Shown: positions 24,415 through 33,333 of the stretch, in pieces
Position numbering within the stretch: position 1 is the first letter of the stretch
How the letters are laid out: the number at the start of each line of letters is the position of its first letter
Assembly: GCA_023414875.1 (NCBI GenBank)
Contig: JAEZMV010000013.1
Span: 1-64,000 of the forward strand
Direction: 5' to 3'
DNA length: 64,000 nucleotides
Source of the DNA: Bacillota bacterium
Lineage (GTDB): Bacteria; Bacillota; Clostridia; Lachnospirales; Lachnospiraceae
Program-made: the position numbers and the translations under genes
The notes under the pieces: model-generated
Database searches by the model: none
Told to the model about the DNA's origin: nothing
What the model saw: the letters and a program-made list of their open reading frames with translations, nothing else

Positions 24415-25510
24415 CAAGATTAACCAATTCATATACACGGTAACCAAGACCAATTGCTTCCGCGTGTTCCAGTGTGTGAAGTCCATTCAAATTTTCAATT
24501 CTGCGTACTAGAGATTCATTATTTTCAGCAGCATATACAAGATCGATACATGCCTGATCTAGCGCTACCGGATCGGTAGAAGCTAAAATTCCAATATCAT
24601 GAATATCAGGCTCAGCAGGTCTACCATTACAGTCACAGTCTATGCTAATTCGATTCATGACATTAATATAGACAATTTGTTCGCCCTTACCCAGACTGTC
24701 AGAAACTGCTAACCCTGCTTCAGCCATAGACTCTAGGAAGTCATCCTGAACTCCTCCCCACGGACTGGTTTTACTTGTTCCTGCAGTATGTATCAGACAT
24801 TTTCCCTCGGTAGAACCAAAACCTATGGAAATATTTTTTATAGCGCCACCATAACCTGCCATCTCATGTCCTTTGAAATGAGAAAGAACAAGATAGGAAT
24901 CATAATTTGCAAAATGAGAGCCTACAATATCTTCCTTCAAATGGGTTCCTCCTGCTACCGGAAGGCTCATAGAACCGTCAGCATCTAAAATATCCACCTC
25001 TGCAATATCAGTAAAACCATGATCCTTTGCCACCTGAAGGTGCATCTCTGTATTCATACGGGAACCGCCATAAGCCGTATTGCATTCCACAATCGTACCC
25101 TCTAAGGTCTGCACTAATTCCTTTATTAATTCCGGTTTCAGATAGTTACTGGATGGTGGCTCGCCTGTGCTAAGCTTAACACCAACCTTTCCTTCAGGTG
25201 TCCAGCCCAAAGCCTCATAAGCTGCCATAAGGCCCTCAGGACTGATATCCGTTGTCATATACACTTTAGGTGTTTCCTCCGGCGAAAGGGTCACCTTTTC
25301 TACTACCGGGGTAACCGTAGGTTCTATATTAACAGTAGGTTCTATAGAATCTGTAGGTTCTTTCGTATCCGTAGGTTCAGGACTGCTGTTTTCTGAATTA
25401 TCAGTATCAGAACCAGTAATATTACCGCTCTCCTTAGAATTTCCACATGCTACAAGGGAAAAAAACATTAATAGTATCATAATTAAACTCGTAATCCATT
25501 TTAGACTCAT
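24407..25510 (-). CDS. DUF362 domain lipoprotein
   Basis: 367 residues. A lipoprotein signal peptide with lipobox SLVACG (Cys 22) is followed by a Ser/Thr/Pro/Glu linker with EPT repeats and a DUF362 domain from about residue 80 (VYMTTDISPEGLMAAYEALG to DIGILASTDPVALDQACIDL). The DUF362 core has SDTDP-like STDPVALD and DCDCNGRP with two cysteines, a region linked to iron-sulfur or metal binding in this family. It is therefore an extracytoplasmic, membrane-tethered protein. GGGGAGTG precedes the ATG. It overlaps the permease gene downstream. Confidence 0.87.
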   Translation of the reverse strand: MSLKWITSLIMILLMFFSLVACGNSKESGNITGSDTDNSENSSPEPTDTKEPTDSIEPTVNIEPTVTPVVEKVTLSPEETPKVYMTTDISPEGLMAAYEALGWTPEGKVGVKLSTGEPPSSNYLKPELIKELVQTLEGTIVECNTAYGGSRMNTEMHLQVAKDHGFTDIAEVDILDADGSMSLPVAGGTHLKEDIVGSHFANYDSYLVLSHFKGHEMAGYGGAIKNISIGFGSTEGKCLIHTAGTSKTSPWGGVQDDFLESMAEAGLAVSDSLGKGEQIVYINVMNRISIDCDCNGRPAEPDIHDIGILASTDPVALDQACIDLVYAAENNESLVRRIENLNGLHTLEHAEAIGLGYRVYELVNLDD

Positions 25511-25733
25511 TTAACTCACTCCCCATTCCTTTTACTATTTTGTTTTGACAGCATAATATGATTTACTCTATATTAAATTAGTTTGAATACTAATGTAGTT
25601 TTATTACTGCCTAATATCCCCTATACCACTATGGAAAAGTTTTATATTTATTGTATATTATTTCTTTAAATTTGTAAATATTTATTCAAATAGTCCTATT
25701 TTGGCTGTCAACTCTAAAGTTCTTTTCCGAAAC

Positions 25734-25765
25734 AATAGCCCATCACAAAGGCGTGGTGGGCTATT
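25734..25765. terminator. Family A hairpin behind the ABC-F gene
   Basis: AATAGCCCATCAC (25734-25746) pairs with GTGGTGGGCTATT (25753-25765), one G-U pair, loop AAAGGC. It lies 33 bp beyond the ABC-F stop and may terminate that minus-strand gene. The C-rich motif upstream is eroded. The rest of 25511-25798 is AT-rich with no gene. Confidence 0.6.
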
Positions 25766-25798
25766 CGTTTGCGTTCTGGAAGCTCAGCAATTTAATGC

Positions 25799-27718
25799 TT
25801 ACAAAACATAATCAACTGTATCGATAGTCTCCTTCACATAATTCTCAAGTAACTCCTCCTGCTTACGCTCTTCCTCCATCAATCGATCATTGATTTCACT
25901 AAGTTTCGTATAATCACAGGCAATTTCAGGGCTTTCCATCAATGCTTTTAATCTTTCAATCTCTCTTTCCGTCTCTTCTACCATCATTTCTATCTTTTTC
26001 ATTGCCTGCTTCTTTCTGTCCTGAGCTTTTTTATCCCATTCCAGTCCACTGAGTTTTGCTTTAGAAGCGTTTTTCCGGTCCGCAAAATTACCGGAAGCTT
26101 CAGCTACATCAGAAGATAACACTCTTTCATTATATTCTTGATAACCAAAAGGATAATAGTTCACCTTGTCAGTTCCAAATACCAGCAAGGAATCTGATAT
26201 TTTTTGTATGAAGTACCGATCATGGGATACGAATAGAATGGTACCTTCATAGTTCATGAGCATAGCCTCCAGTGCCTCCTTCCCCACGATATCCATGTGA
26301 TTCGTCGGCTCATCCAGAATAAGCAGATTGGGTCTTTTCTTCAGAATTTTAGCAAGGGTCAACCGAACCTTTTCCCCACCTGACAACTGACAGACTTTTT
26401 TATATACCGCATCTTGGGTAAATAAGAAGCAGCCGAGAGCAGAACGAGCTTCTGACAATAGCATCTCCGGGAACTCATCACAAAAATTCTCTAATACAGT
26501 CTTGTTATTCTCATTCTGAGCAAGCTGTTGGTCAAAATAACCCGGATCAATTTGAAATCCATAGGAAAATGTTCCGGTTATCTGATTGATCTGTCCTATC
26601 AGTGTTTTCAAAAGTGTTGATTTTCCGATCCCATTTTCACCGATCACTGCAAGTCTCTGCCCCTTCCTTAGCGCAAAGCTAACTTCACATAGTGGCTTGT
26701 CATAGCCGATAACTAGTCGGTTTACCTTAAGAACCTCCTGTCCTCCGGCCCTTAACGGCTTAAATTCCGTATGAAAGGACTTAAGATCGTATTTCTCAGG
26801 TTCCTCAACAAGATCCATGTGTTCAATCTGTTTCAATTTGGATCTGGTCATCGCTACCTTTGTTGGATGGTGCTTATACTTCTCGATTAAGGTCATGAGC
26901 CTTGTTACTTCCTTCTGTTGCATTAGATAATCCTTCTGCTGTTTATCCCAGTTTAATCGCTTTTGCTTCACAAAAGCCGAATAATTTCCCTGATATCGTG
27001 TCATCTTATTATGTTCGATTTCATAAGTAACCTCTGCTATCTTATCTAGAAACATTCTGTCATGTGAAATGATAACAACCGCTTTGGGGTACTTCTTTAA
27101 ATATTGTTCAAGCCATTCAATCGTGGGTAAATCTAGATGATTGGTAGGTTCATCTAGTAGCAAGACATCGGGTTTGCTTAGCAACAGTTGAATGAATGCC
27201 AGCTTCGTTCTCTGCCCTCCGGAAAAGTTTTTGATAGGGCGTTTCAAATCCGTCAGATTAAATCCAAACTTGGTAGCGACGGTTTCCATTTCCGATTGAT
27301 AGGTATAACCACCTGAATGCTCAAAAAGCTCCAGTGTTTTAGAATAACTCTCCAGAACTTCTTTCGACTGGTCCGTTTCCATGCGGATGCAAAGCTGCTC
27401 TAGCTTTACCTTCCAATCAAGTATAGTTGCAAAAGCCTTAAGAAGCTCTTCTTCCGCTGTTGAATTCTCGTTCTCAAAGCTGATCTGCTGTAGGAACCCA
27501 ATTGTTGTATTACCAGCCTTACTGATCCAGCTGTCTTCCTCACTATCTAAATTGTCCATTGAAAGCATTCCTGCTATTAGCTTGAACAAAGTGGTTTTAC
27601 CACAGCCGTTTCGCCCAACAACTGCAATTTTCTCTGTATTTCTAATTTCAAAGTTTATATGCTCAAGTATAGTATCAGCTGCATATTTCACAAGTCCGTT
27701 ATTGATTTGATAAATCAT
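25799..27718 (-). CDS. ABC-F family ATPase (ribosome protection/translation factor type)
   Basis: 639 residues with two ATPase domains and no membrane part. Domain 1: Walker A GRNGCGKTT, signature FSGGQRTKL, Walker B DVLLLDEPTNHLD. Domain 2: GENGIGKST, LSGGEKVRL, NLLILDEPTNHMD. A charged interdomain linker with KQQKDYLMQQKEVTRLMTLI and a C-terminal coiled coil (about 565-625) are present. ABC-F proteins act on the ribosome E site; many give resistance to lincosamides, pleuromutilins or streptogramins. The leader with a coding frame and a terminator upstream is how drug-inducible ABC-F genes are often regulated, so a resistance role is plausible. AAAGGAAAGGG precedes the ATG. Confidence 0.92.
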   Translation of the reverse strand: MIYQINNGLVKYAADTILEHINFEIRNTEKIAVVGRNGCGKTTLFKLIAGMLSMDNLDSEEDSWISKAGNTTIGFLQQISFENENSTAEEELLKAFATILDWKVKLEQLCIRMETDQSKEVLESYSKTLELFEHSGGYTYQSEMETVATKFGFNLTDLKRPIKNFSGGQRTKLAFIQLLLSKPDVLLLDEPTNHLDLPTIEWLEQYLKKYPKAVVIISHDRMFLDKIAEVTYEIEHNKMTRYQGNYSAFVKQKRLNWDKQQKDYLMQQKEVTRLMTLIEKYKHHPTKVAMTRSKLKQIEHMDLVEEPEKYDLKSFHTEFKPLRAGGQEVLKVNRLVIGYDKPLCEVSFALRKGQRLAVIGENGIGKSTLLKTLIGQINQITGTFSYGFQIDPGYFDQQLAQNENNKTVLENFCDEFPEMLLSEARSALGCFLFTQDAVYKKVCQLSGGEKVRLTLAKILKKRPNLLILDEPTNHMDIVGKEALEAMLMNYEGTILFVSHDRYFIQKISDSLLVFGTDKVNYYPFGYQEYNERVLSSDVAEASGNFADRKNASKAKLSGLEWDKKAQDRKKQAMKKIEMMVEETEREIERLKALMESPEIACDYTKLSEINDRLMEEERKQEELLENYVKETIDTVDYVL

Positions 27719-27818
27719 AGATATCCCTTTCCTTTCTTTAGACCTCCTGGTTTCCAGGTGGTTCTCCTGGTTGCTGTTCTTCAGTGTATTGTTCTTCTAC
27801 TTAATCGGCTGTTAAGGC

Positions 27819-27874
27819 ACACAAAAATGCCGGATCAGGTGAGCGGCTGCAAACCTGTCCGGCAGTTTTTGTGT
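27819..27874 (-). terminator. Attenuator terminator in the ABC-F leader
   Basis: On the minus strand, ACACAAAAACTGCCGGACAG pairs with CTGATCCGGCATTTTTGTGT (TGCCGGACAGGT/ACCTGATCCGGCA with one bulged A), followed by the T-run. It lies about 100 nt before the ABC-F start and inside its transcript, so it must be read through for expression. Confidence 0.75.
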
Positions 27875-28133
27875 ATTGCGAATGAATGAGTTATTACATC
27901 ACTTGTTTAGTTACAAAGTTGCGCAAATCTACGCAGGCAACTATGTAGGTGACCTTTTGACACTCAAATCTTTATATAATAAAACTGCAGACAGGCGCAT
28001 GCTGCTGCAGTTACATATCAATGAATCAATCCTGATCACTATTCTTAAACTAGGACGCCAAAATAAGGTATTCGAAATAATTCTCATGACAAATATCAGG
28101 AGAAAAATCGAATAAGAATTGGCATCAACTATT

Positions 28134-28235
28134 TTAAGAAATGTAACCTCCGTGCAAAGCATAGCCGACTTTTTTCAATTGTGGTCTTTGCGCGGAGATA
28201 AGTATCACTGTTATAATTCTATTTGTAGTTTTCAC
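28134..28235 (-). CDS. Putative leader peptide of the ABC-F gene (33 aa)
   Basis: GTG at 28235 has AAAGGAAC 6 nt upstream. The product begins MKTTNRIITVILISAQRPQL and ends KKVGYALHGGYIS. A 12-bp stem (28148-28159 with 28186-28197, one G-U) lies wholly within this reading frame, so a stalled ribosome would change folding of the downstream RNA. This fits drug-sensing attenuation. It is inferred from layout; another frame starting inside it (to 27941) is open for 73 codons but less convincing. Confidence 0.5.
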   Translation of the reverse strand: MKTTNRIITVILISAQRPQLKKVGYALHGGYIS

Positions 28236-28266
28236 AGAATTGTTCCTTTCTAACTTACTTTTATTC

Positions 28267-28294
28267 ATTATATCATATTTTACTGTAAATACAA
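28267..28294 (-). promoter_or_regulatory. Promoter of the ABC-F leader
   Basis: Minus-strand TTGTAT (28289-28294) and TATAAT (28267-28272) with a 16-bp spacer, about 30 bp before the leader-peptide start. Confidence 0.6.
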
Positions 28295-28341
28295 GTTACA
28301 AAAACCTAGTCGTAAGAGCTCTAATAATGGCACAATGATAG

Positions 28342-28767
28342 TTATAAACCATAATACTTTCCTGCATAAGAAGCCCATTCCGAATAATTCGCTAAAGGTT
28401 CTCCTATTTCAATAATATGTCCATCGGGATCACGGAATCGAAATACTCTCTGCCCCCACTTCTGTCTCTCAATCGGATGAATAAGATCAATCTTACTGCA
28501 AATTCGGTCAAACATTTCTTCCAGATTATCTGTCTCAAAGTAGAATAGCATATTATTTCTACCCTGCAAATTCTCCACATCTTCAGATTCATTTTTAAAT
28601 ATTGTTGTATGTAATTCCTTGGCCTGATGAATTGAAAAATGCATTTCAAATAGAATATAGACCTCATGATCTTCGAGTATTTTCAGCCCCAAAACATTCA
28701 TGTAAAATTGTTTAGAAACTTCAATGTCTCTAACAAATGCAGTTGGATGTAAAAATTGTATCTTCAT
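28342..28767 (-). CDS. VOC (glyoxalase/bleomycin resistance) superfamily protein
   Basis: 141 residues. FVRDIEVSKQFYMNVLGLKI and WGQRVFRFRDPDGHIIEIGEPLANY are the two halves of a VOC module; the Glu of IIEIGE is a probable metal ligand. AAAAGGAG lies 6 nt before the ATG. It resembles the VOC protein at 198-665 in the WGQRV segment but lacks its tail. No clear operon partner. Confidence 0.87.
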   Translation of the reverse strand: MKIQFLHPTAFVRDIEVSKQFYMNVLGLKILEDHEVYILFEMHFSIHQAKELHTTIFKNESEDVENLQGRNNMLFYFETDNLEEMFDRICSKIDLIHPIERQKWGQRVFRFRDPDGHIIEIGEPLANYSEWASYAGKYYGL

Positions 28768-29130
28768 AAATCTCCTTTTCTGCGCTTCTTTTGCGCTGTG
28801 ACATCACACTTACTTTAAATTTATTGAATTTTCTTTTACATTCATATAATAATTCAAACATACCGATTTTTGCAAGTACCTATAATGCTATTTATACTAG
28901 TACAGACAGTAAATTATAAAGAAAGGTTACTATGGCGAGACTAAAAACACAGATTCAAAGCCATGAAACAAGAAGATTAATAGTGCCCTAACTACTTGTA
29001 TTTTCCAATAATTAATTTATAATGATATATGTAGCAGGCAACAAAAAGAAGCAATGAATAAATATAAAATCATTATAACTTCCGGTACCTTATCTACGAG
29101 TTGATACCGGGATATAGATAAGGAGATAAT
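28768..29130. other. Intergenic region upstream of the GH3 gene
   Basis: Mostly AT-rich. It contains one very short frame (28932-28991) with a ribosome site and, near 29080-29110, a small imperfect inverted repeat CCGGTACC/GATACCGG. No other feature recognised. Confidence 0.35.
28932..28991 (+). CDS. Very small open frame (19 aa), doubtful
   Basis: GAAAGG lies 6 nt before an ATG opening MARLKTQIQSHETRRLIVP. The basic composition and ribosome site are suggestive, but the length allows chance. It could be the start of a deleted gene. Confidence 0.2.
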   Translation: MARLKTQIQSHETRRLIVP

Positions 29131-31269
29131 ATGTCAGGCAAACACTACACTGCAGAAGAAATCAAAAATAGGATTGAAGATTTATTAAACCGTATGAGCC
29201 TTGCACAAAAAGCAGCTCAAATGATACAAATTCCATATTCAAAGATTACCCGTGAGGAAGCTCTTGAATGGGCAAGAAAAGGAGCCGGTTCGTTTTTGCA
29301 TGTACTTGGTGATAATGCGCGTGAGCTTCAACAAGCTGCCTTGGAGACCGACTTGGGAATTCCTATCATCTTTGGGATTGATGCAATACATGGACATGGA
29401 CTGAATGAGAATGCTACCATATTCCCTTCCCAGCTTGCTTCCGCTTGTAGCTGGAATCCGGAGCTGGTTGAAGCAATGGGACGAGTTACAGCCCGTGAGG
29501 TTGCAACTGATGGGCTGCACTGGACCTTCTCTCCTGTTCTTTGCCTTGGTCGTGACACTCGCTGGGGCCGTATTGATGAGACCTTCGGTGAAGATCCTTA
29601 TCTTGCAGGAGAACTGGGAGCCTCTATCATAAGGGGTTACCAGGGTAATAGTCTGGATGACGACGAAAGTATTCTCGCCTGTGCAAAGCACTACATAGCT
29701 TATGGTGAGGCTTTGGGCGGACGTGATTCCTGTGATACCGAAATTACAATGCGTAAAATTCGTGAGGTTTTATTACCTCCTTTTGAAAAGGCTGTGAAAG
29801 CAGGTTGTGCTACGATTATGACTGCATACGGTTCAATCGACGGAACTCCGATTACTGTGCACAAAGAATTGATGAGAGATATTCTAAGGGATGAGTTAGG
29901 ATTTGAAGGCTTCGTTGTAACGGACTGGGATAACGTAAACAGTCTTGTCACCAATCAGCATATAGCAGCTGATATCTCAGAAGCCTCACGAATGGCGGCA
30001 ATTGCCGGAAATGATATGATTATGACAAGCTTAGAGTTCTACAATGCAGTAATCAAGCTGGTTGAGGATGGTTTACTGGAGGAAGAGGTCATTAATGAGG
30101 CCGTACTTAATATTCTTAGCATTAAGTTTCGTATGGGATTATTTCAAAAACCTGAAAAAAAGGGAAAGCCCGGCTGCATCGGCTGCACAGAGCATCTTGA
30201 GCTTAGCAAAAAGCTTGCCAGAGAAAGTATCGTGCTTCTTGAAAACAACGGCATCCTACCTTTAAAACAAGAAGTGAAGAGTATCGCGGTGATAGGGCCA
30301 AATGCGGACGATATCCGCGCACAATATGGAGACTGGGCTTATTTTACACATCCCGAACCAAATCCGGACAAAAAACCGGTTCCACCCTACTACACCGTGC
30401 TTGATGGTATGCGTGAACTAACGAAGGACAAAGATATCAGGATAGAGTACCAACCGGGATGCTCTATTCATACTTCAGATATGGACACTTTAAATAAGGC
30501 GAAAGCTGTCGCCCAATCCTGTGATGTTATCGTATTAGTACTTGGCGACAATACCGATCAGCATGGAGAATATAAGGATAGAGCTAACCTAGCTTTGACA
30601 GCTTCTCAAACCGAATTATTTCAACAGTTACGAGAACTGAATAAACCGATAGTAACCGTGCTGGTAGCATCAAAGCCGCTTTGTATTGATACTATCGCTG
30701 AGAAGTCAGATGCCCTTATTGTTGCCTTTAATGGCGGAATGTTTGGCGGACTTGCAGTTGCAGAGGTAATATACGGTGATATCAATCCCTGTGGAAAACT
30801 GCCAATATCGTTCCCCCGCCACAGCGGACAGCTTCCTGTCTACTATAACAGCCTTCCAGGATGGCATGGCGGAAAATATGTGGATTTACCCTCTGAGCCA
30901 TTATATGTATTTGGCGAAGGAAAATCCTATACTAGTTTTAACTATACCAATCTGCAATTTGATGCAAAAAACCTTACTGCAAGTATTGATGTCGCAAATA
31001 CCGGTCTAAGGAACGGCACTGAAACCATACAGGTTTATTTCAGAGACTCAGTCAGCTCTGTGATAACTCCAATTAAGCAGTTGATCGCATTTTCTAGGGT
31101 TAACCTTGAACCAGGCGAGAAACAAACCGTAAGCTTTCAATTTAATCTAAAGGATTTCTCTCTTGTAACACCAGCCGGGACCCGCATTACCGAGCCCGGA
31201 GAGTTTGTCCTTATGGTGGGCTCGAGTTCAAAGGAAGAAAACTTATTGCAAGTGAAGTTTGTCTTATAA
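29131..31269 (+). CDS. Glycoside hydrolase family 3 beta-glucosidase
   Basis: 712 residues. The N-terminal TIM-barrel domain has KAAQMIQIPYSKI, FGIDAIHGHG and the nucleophile region GFEGFVVTDWDNV with Asp 265. The alpha/beta sandwich (VLLENNGILPLKQEVKSIAV to LPISFPRHSGQLPVYYN) and a C-terminal fibronectin-like domain (PIKQLIAFSRVNLEPGEKQT) follow. No signal peptide, so it acts on imported oligosaccharides in the cytoplasm. AAGGAGAT lies 4 nt before the ATG. It is a single-gene transcript ended by a strong terminator. Exact substrate (cellobiose, xylobiose or other) cannot be told. Confidence 0.95.
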   Translation: MSGKHYTAEEIKNRIEDLLNRMSLAQKAAQMIQIPYSKITREEALEWARKGAGSFLHVLGDNARELQQAALETDLGIPIIFGIDAIHGHGLNENATIFPSQLASACSWNPELVEAMGRVTAREVATDGLHWTFSPVLCLGRDTRWGRIDETFGEDPYLAGELGASIIRGYQGNSLDDDESILACAKHYIAYGEALGGRDSCDTEITMRKIREVLLPPFEKAVKAGCATIMTAYGSIDGTPITVHKELMRDILRDELGFEGFVVTDWDNVNSLVTNQHIAADISEASRMAAIAGNDMIMTSLEFYNAVIKLVEDGLLEEEVINEAVLNILSIKFRMGLFQKPEKKGKPGCIGCTEHLELSKKLARESIVLLENNGILPLKQEVKSIAVIGPNADDIRAQYGDWAYFTHPEPNPDKKPVPPYYTVLDGMRELTKDKDIRIEYQPGCSIHTSDMDTLNKAKAVAQSCDVIVLVLGDNTDQHGEYKDRANLALTASQTELFQQLRELNKPIVTVLVASKPLCIDTIAEKSDALIVAFNGGMFGGLAVAEVIYGDINPCGKLPISFPRHSGQLPVYYNSLPGWHGGKYVDLPSEPLYVFGEGKSYTSFNYTNLQFDAKNLTASIDVANTGLRNGTETIQVYFRDSVSSVITPIKQLIAFSRVNLEPGEKQTVSFQFNLKDFSLVTPAGTRITEPGEFVLMVGSSSKEENLLQVKFVL

Positions 31270-31303
31270 ATTTATAACGAAGCAAGTACTAAATAAATGA
31301 GAG

Positions 31304-31338
31304 AAAGCCTCCGAACTGAGTTCTAGTTCGGAGGCTTT
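31304..31338. terminator. Intrinsic terminator between convergent genes
   Basis: AAAGCCTCCGAACT (31304-31317) pairs perfectly with AGTTCGGAGGCTTT (31325-31338). It serves the GH3 gene and the convergent FtsW-like gene. Confidence 0.88.
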
Positions 31339-31350
31339 CGATATATATCA

Positions 31351-32699
31351 TTATACTTTCTCAGTTTTAATCGTAAGCAGCTTCTTATATGGCACCTCTT
31401 TTTGAAGATACGTATTGCGAAAGACAGACAGCATAAGTCCCAGTACAATGAAATTAACAAACAAACTGCTTCCACCACAGGAAATAAAGGGCAAATTTAC
31501 CTGCGCGATCAGTTGAAAACCAAGATTGGAAAGAATATAGATACTACCCTGTACCGCAAATACCAAACTACATCCTAACCCCACAAACATTCCCAATGAA
31601 TTTTTCTGATGACAGGAAATATAAAACATTCTCCGATAAGGGTAACAAAAATCCCTATGATCAGAACTCCCGCAACTAAGCCCCACTTACCTATCACATA
31701 AGTAAGTATATAATCGCTATCTAAACCTGGTAGATATCCGATAGTAAAATCAGATGACCCTCCAAATAATTTTGCATGAGAAATCACTTTATTAACAACG
31801 CTTATTTGATAACCATGTTCAAAAAGTTCAGGGTTCTTGATTATTTCAAAAAAACCTTTAAAACGCTCAACCTGATATGAGCTTATAATGTTTGAGTTGA
31901 ATAATATCAACACTGAGAATGTAATCGGTATCCATCCCCATATGGCTACCAAAGCTTTCTTTTTTGATGTACCAAACCAATTCTTTATAGCCGCAGCTGA
32001 AAGCATAATCATACATGCGAGTAATAATCCCAAATAAACGGAACTTTGAGCTACAAATTGTTGTTCTATTATAACTGCTGAAATGCTAAATAGAAGACAT
32101 TTGATAATTCCAACATAACCTTTCTTCCTATTAGCATATATAATCCCTCCATATACCGGAATAAATAGCATTCCATATGCGTACAGATATGGCAATTGAC
32201 CATTTACTCTGGTACCAAAAGATGCACATAAGAAAAAGCCAACGAATAACGAACACCAAATCAAGATAGGATACTTACCAATGATAGAATAATCCACAAA
32301 ATATACCGTGATCATAAGCAGAAAACCCACTGCTAGGAATAGAATATGTCTTCCGACATCAACACTATACGAAAACTTCACTTCATTAATTGAGCGCGCT
32401 AAACTAAGCTGAGCTAATATACCTATACAGCAAAGAGCAAAAACAACTATCAACATATACCACTCAATCCGTGGTCTATGAATTTTATCTAATTGCTTTC
32501 CTACCTCCATCGGATCTCCCATTTGCTCCAATGTCTTTACCATTGCAATTTGATCATCGTCACCTTCCTCCATATAAAAGGCTTTTTGGTCTTCTATATG
32601 TTGGTCAATTTCTTCAGCTATCAAGCATTTTGCTTTCCTGTTACGTATTTCCCCTATCATCTGTTCCAGATAATCTTCCTTACAATTAAACTGCGCCAA
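31351..32699 (-). pseudogene. FtsW/RodA/SpoVE-like protein with N-terminal HAAS-type domain, frameshifted
   Basis: Residues 1-75 (EEIDQHIEDQKAFYMEEGDD and MVKTLEQMGDPMEVGKQLDK) are the HAAS/permease-prefix domain usually found beside PadR regulators. Then come about ten membrane helices of the SEDS (FtsW/RodA) family. The frame breaks near 31635: one frame ends FVTLIGECFIFPVIRK, the other continues as RMFYISCHQKNSLGMFVGLG to the conserved FtsW end LPFISCGGSSLFVNFIVLGL. One added base would restore IGRMFYIS, so this is a single-base deletion or a sequencing error; no slippery site is seen. The TTG start has GGGGGTG upstream and overlaps the PadR gene by 14 bp. Confidence 0.75.
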
Positions 32700-33027
32700 A
32701 AGTCACACCCCCAATAATTCCTTTTACAGCCCGAGCATATTCCTGCCACTCTTCACTGATTGCCCTCAAATATTTTCTACCTTTCTTGGTTATACGGTAA
32801 TACTTTCTTGGTTTAGCACTTTCCAAATCTTCATAAGATTCCAGGTATTCTTTTTCTACCAAGGAATGTAATAAAGGATATAGCGTACCGGCTTTTAGAT
32901 CAAACACATGGTTAGAACGCTGATGCAAGGTTTCAATCATCTCATATCCATACATATCTTTTTCTGATAATAGGCTTAGTAACAACATAGATGTGCTTCC
33001 TGATATTAAGCTTTTATTCTCCAGCAT
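32686..33027 (-). CDS. PadR family transcriptional regulator
   Basis: About 113 residues from MLENKSLISGSTSMLLLSLL. The PadR winged helix (YGYEMIETLHQRSNHVFDLKAGTLYPLLHSLVEKEYLESY and the wing RKYYRITKKGRKYL) is complete. ATG 33027 has AGGAGGG 6 nt upstream; the reading beyond it runs through the promoter. It overlaps the FtsW-like gene by 14 bp, the usual arrangement of PadR with a HAAS-domain partner, and represses through the dyad below. Confidence 0.93.
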   Translation of the reverse strand: MLENKSLISGSTSMLLLSLLSEKDMYGYEMIETLHQRSNHVFDLKAGTLYPLLHSLVEKEYLESYEDLESAKPRKYYRITKKGRKYLRAISEEWQEYARAVKGIIGGVTFGAV

Positions 33028-33039
33028 TGATTTCCCTCC

Positions 33040-33090
33040 TATATATAGATTATCTATATATAATATATATCGACAATCTATATATGTCAA
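33040..33090 (-). promoter_or_regulatory. padR promoter and operator
   Basis: Minus-strand TTGACA (33085-33090) and TATATT (33062-33067), spacer 17 bp. An inverted repeat with perfect 11-bp arms (TATATATAGAT at 33040-33050, ATCTATATATA at 33052-33062) abuts the -10, and a second imperfect ATAGATTGTCGATATAT lies in the spacer. ATAT-rich dyads are typical PadR sites. Confidence 0.78.
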
Positions 33091-33236
33091 GGAAAATTAT
33101 TCATTTCGTTTGAAGCAAACGTTTATAGTAATCGTTAATAGATGGCTGCTTCAAAGGGAACAGATTACATAATTGAAAAAGCTGGGAACGTAGAAATCTA
33201 AACTATAGTAACTATTAAATAGATGAAAGAGAAAGA

Positions 33237-33276
33237 GCTGTATCAAAACTAATTAATCAAATAGTTTTGATACAGC
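33237..33276 (-). terminator. Terminator of the ferredoxin-type aldo/keto reductase gene
   Basis: A 15-bp stem (GCTGTATCAAAACTA at 33237-33251 and its complement at 33262-33276) is followed on the minus strand by CTCTTTCTCTTTC, 58 bp past the stop. Confidence 0.75.
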
Positions 33277-33333
33277 CCACTTGTGCTCGTGAGTGTAAAC
33301 GACCTTTAATAAATATTAATTATAAATTAAATT

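Noticed and set aside
27876..28115. 79-codon plus-strand frame opposite the ABC-F leader
   Set aside because: It is antisense to the leader, has no clear ribosome site and matches no family.
31625..31645. Programmed frameshift in the FtsW-like gene
   Set aside because: No slippery heptamer or downstream structure; a simple one-base loss explains it.
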